From assembly GCA_013398955.1 (NCBI GenBank), contig VWPU01009596.1, positions 1 through 64,000 of the forward strand: a stretch of DNA of 64,000 nucleotides. The letters run 5' to 3'. The notes beneath the pieces were generated by a model. That model was not told the DNA's origin. It ran no database searches and worked only from the letters and a program-made list of their open reading frames with translations. Below are positions 63,123 to 64,000 of this stretch, one piece after another (position 1 is the stretch's first letter; the number at the start of each line of letters is the position of its first letter). A program made the translations under genes and the position numbers. The DNA is from Callaeas wilsoni (Eukaryota; Chordata; Aves; Passeriformes; Callaeidae).

Positions 63123-64000
63123 AGTCTTGCTTGATTTCCCTCTCGTGATATTTCTTAAACTGCAGTAAACAAAGCATTTAAGTGACAGGGTGTAAATTTC
63201 TGTGTCCTTCAACAGCTGGTGTTAGTGTTCCCAGCACAAGTTTGGTTACTTCAGCATATTTCTCCGGGCAAAATAAAACAACAAAATGAATGTACATGTA
63301 TTTCTGTAAACAAACACACGCATGCACGAATCTGTTCGCATTAGCCATTGTGTAGGAATGTATTTCTCTCAATTAGCCTTTAACCATGCCGGGGATGAAG
63401 TGATGGATCTGACAGGATCTTGTGTGTGCTTTAGTGCTGCTGACTGCTCCTCTGGTTGAACATGTCCAAGAGCAAACATTGCCAGTGAAATGGTTGCTTT
63501 GCATCCTCCTGAGGAAAAATTATGAGGAAAGGTGTCTGTTATTTGTTAAATATCAAGCAGAGAGAAACCATTTGTTTCCTCCTCCTGTCTCTTCTTATGG
63601 AGGAAAGGAAACCCACCTTCAGTGAGTGCTTCAGTCTTCAGTTTGCTTGGTCATATCACGTTGGATCATAGTGCATTAATCTCCAGGATGTGATGGCAGG
63701 TTTCCTTTTAGGATAGGTGGTAGCTCCTGCCCATTTGAATAATTCCTCATTTATTTCCTTTTCACGTTTTTTCTCCTGCATTGCACAGCACACCTGTTTC
63801 TTCGTATCTGAAGGAAAGAGCTATTTGTCACTCTGCTTTCACAGACAGAAGGCTGTTGAGCACCAGAAAGAAGGCTGGCAGGAGGTGCCACATCAATATA
63901 GAATACGGTCATAACTCAAAGTGATGAAGCTGAAGGCTGTTTTGCTTCACCTGGAGGAAGGAAAGAAACAGTTTGGAGGCACAAGGTTTGGGAAGACAAG
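63123..64000. other. Non-coding unique sequence
   Basis: Nothing recognised. Short frames of 64-67 codons on both strands. Confidence 0.55.

Noticed and set aside
1..64000. CRISPR arrays, operons, phage or bacterial elements
   Set aside because: No regularly spaced direct repeats with unique spacers and no bacterial-type gene organisation; the mobile elements are avian.

Overview
This window looks like AT-rich, non-coding vertebrate nuclear DNA, most likely from a songbird or a close relative. The evidence is the kind of mobile DNA present: 3' ends of CR1 LINEs (the dominant bird/reptile LINE), a complete solo LTR of a type I recognise from passerine ERVL-like elements, and further ERV-type LTR fragments. 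It has no bacterial features: no operons, no ribosome binding sites, and no ORF above about 170 codons. I found no protein-coding exon, tRNA or rRNA that I could support. The long open frames are chance ORFs, translations of CR1 or of simple repeats, or unrecognised. The window is best read as an intron or an intergenic desert; which one cannot be decided from the sequence.

Layout: 1-5.6 kb is unique sequence with one undetermined base (1326) inside a suspicious local duplication. 5.67-5.77 kb is a GC-rich patch with four AP-1/MARE-type sites. 6.4-7.0 kb is a CR1 LINE 3' end (minus strand). 11.98-12.13 kb is a fold-back duplication. 12.585-13.188 kb is a solo LTR with a perfect 5-bp target duplication. 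19.6 kb holds a short CR1 tail. 20.2-20.9 kb holds an unusually open but unrecognised minus-strand frame. 23.7-25.1 kb is a repeat cluster (old CR1, ERV LTR, CR1). 29.9-30.1 kb is a 195-bp purine tract. 40.03-41.66 kb is an unexplained inverted repeat with 150-bp arms. 43.85-43.97 kb is AT/TA-rich, 46.7-46.8 kb is a (GGAA)n array, 48.3-48.5 kb is a second, degraded ERV LTR fragment, 50.67-50.77 kb has two perfect short palindromes, 53.04-53.20 kb is a (TTTTA)n array, and 62.95-63.12 kb is a perfect 86-bp tandem duplication. The rest is unique sequence with short homopolymers.

No genes act together here. The functional candidates are cis-regulatory (the AP-1/MARE cluster and the LTR's promoter and polyadenylation signals) and structural (the inverted repeat, fold-back and triplex-prone tract). 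I did not find a convincing new biological system. The 40.0-41.7 kb inverted repeat, the AP-1/MARE cluster and the fold-back duplication are the observations most worth following up.
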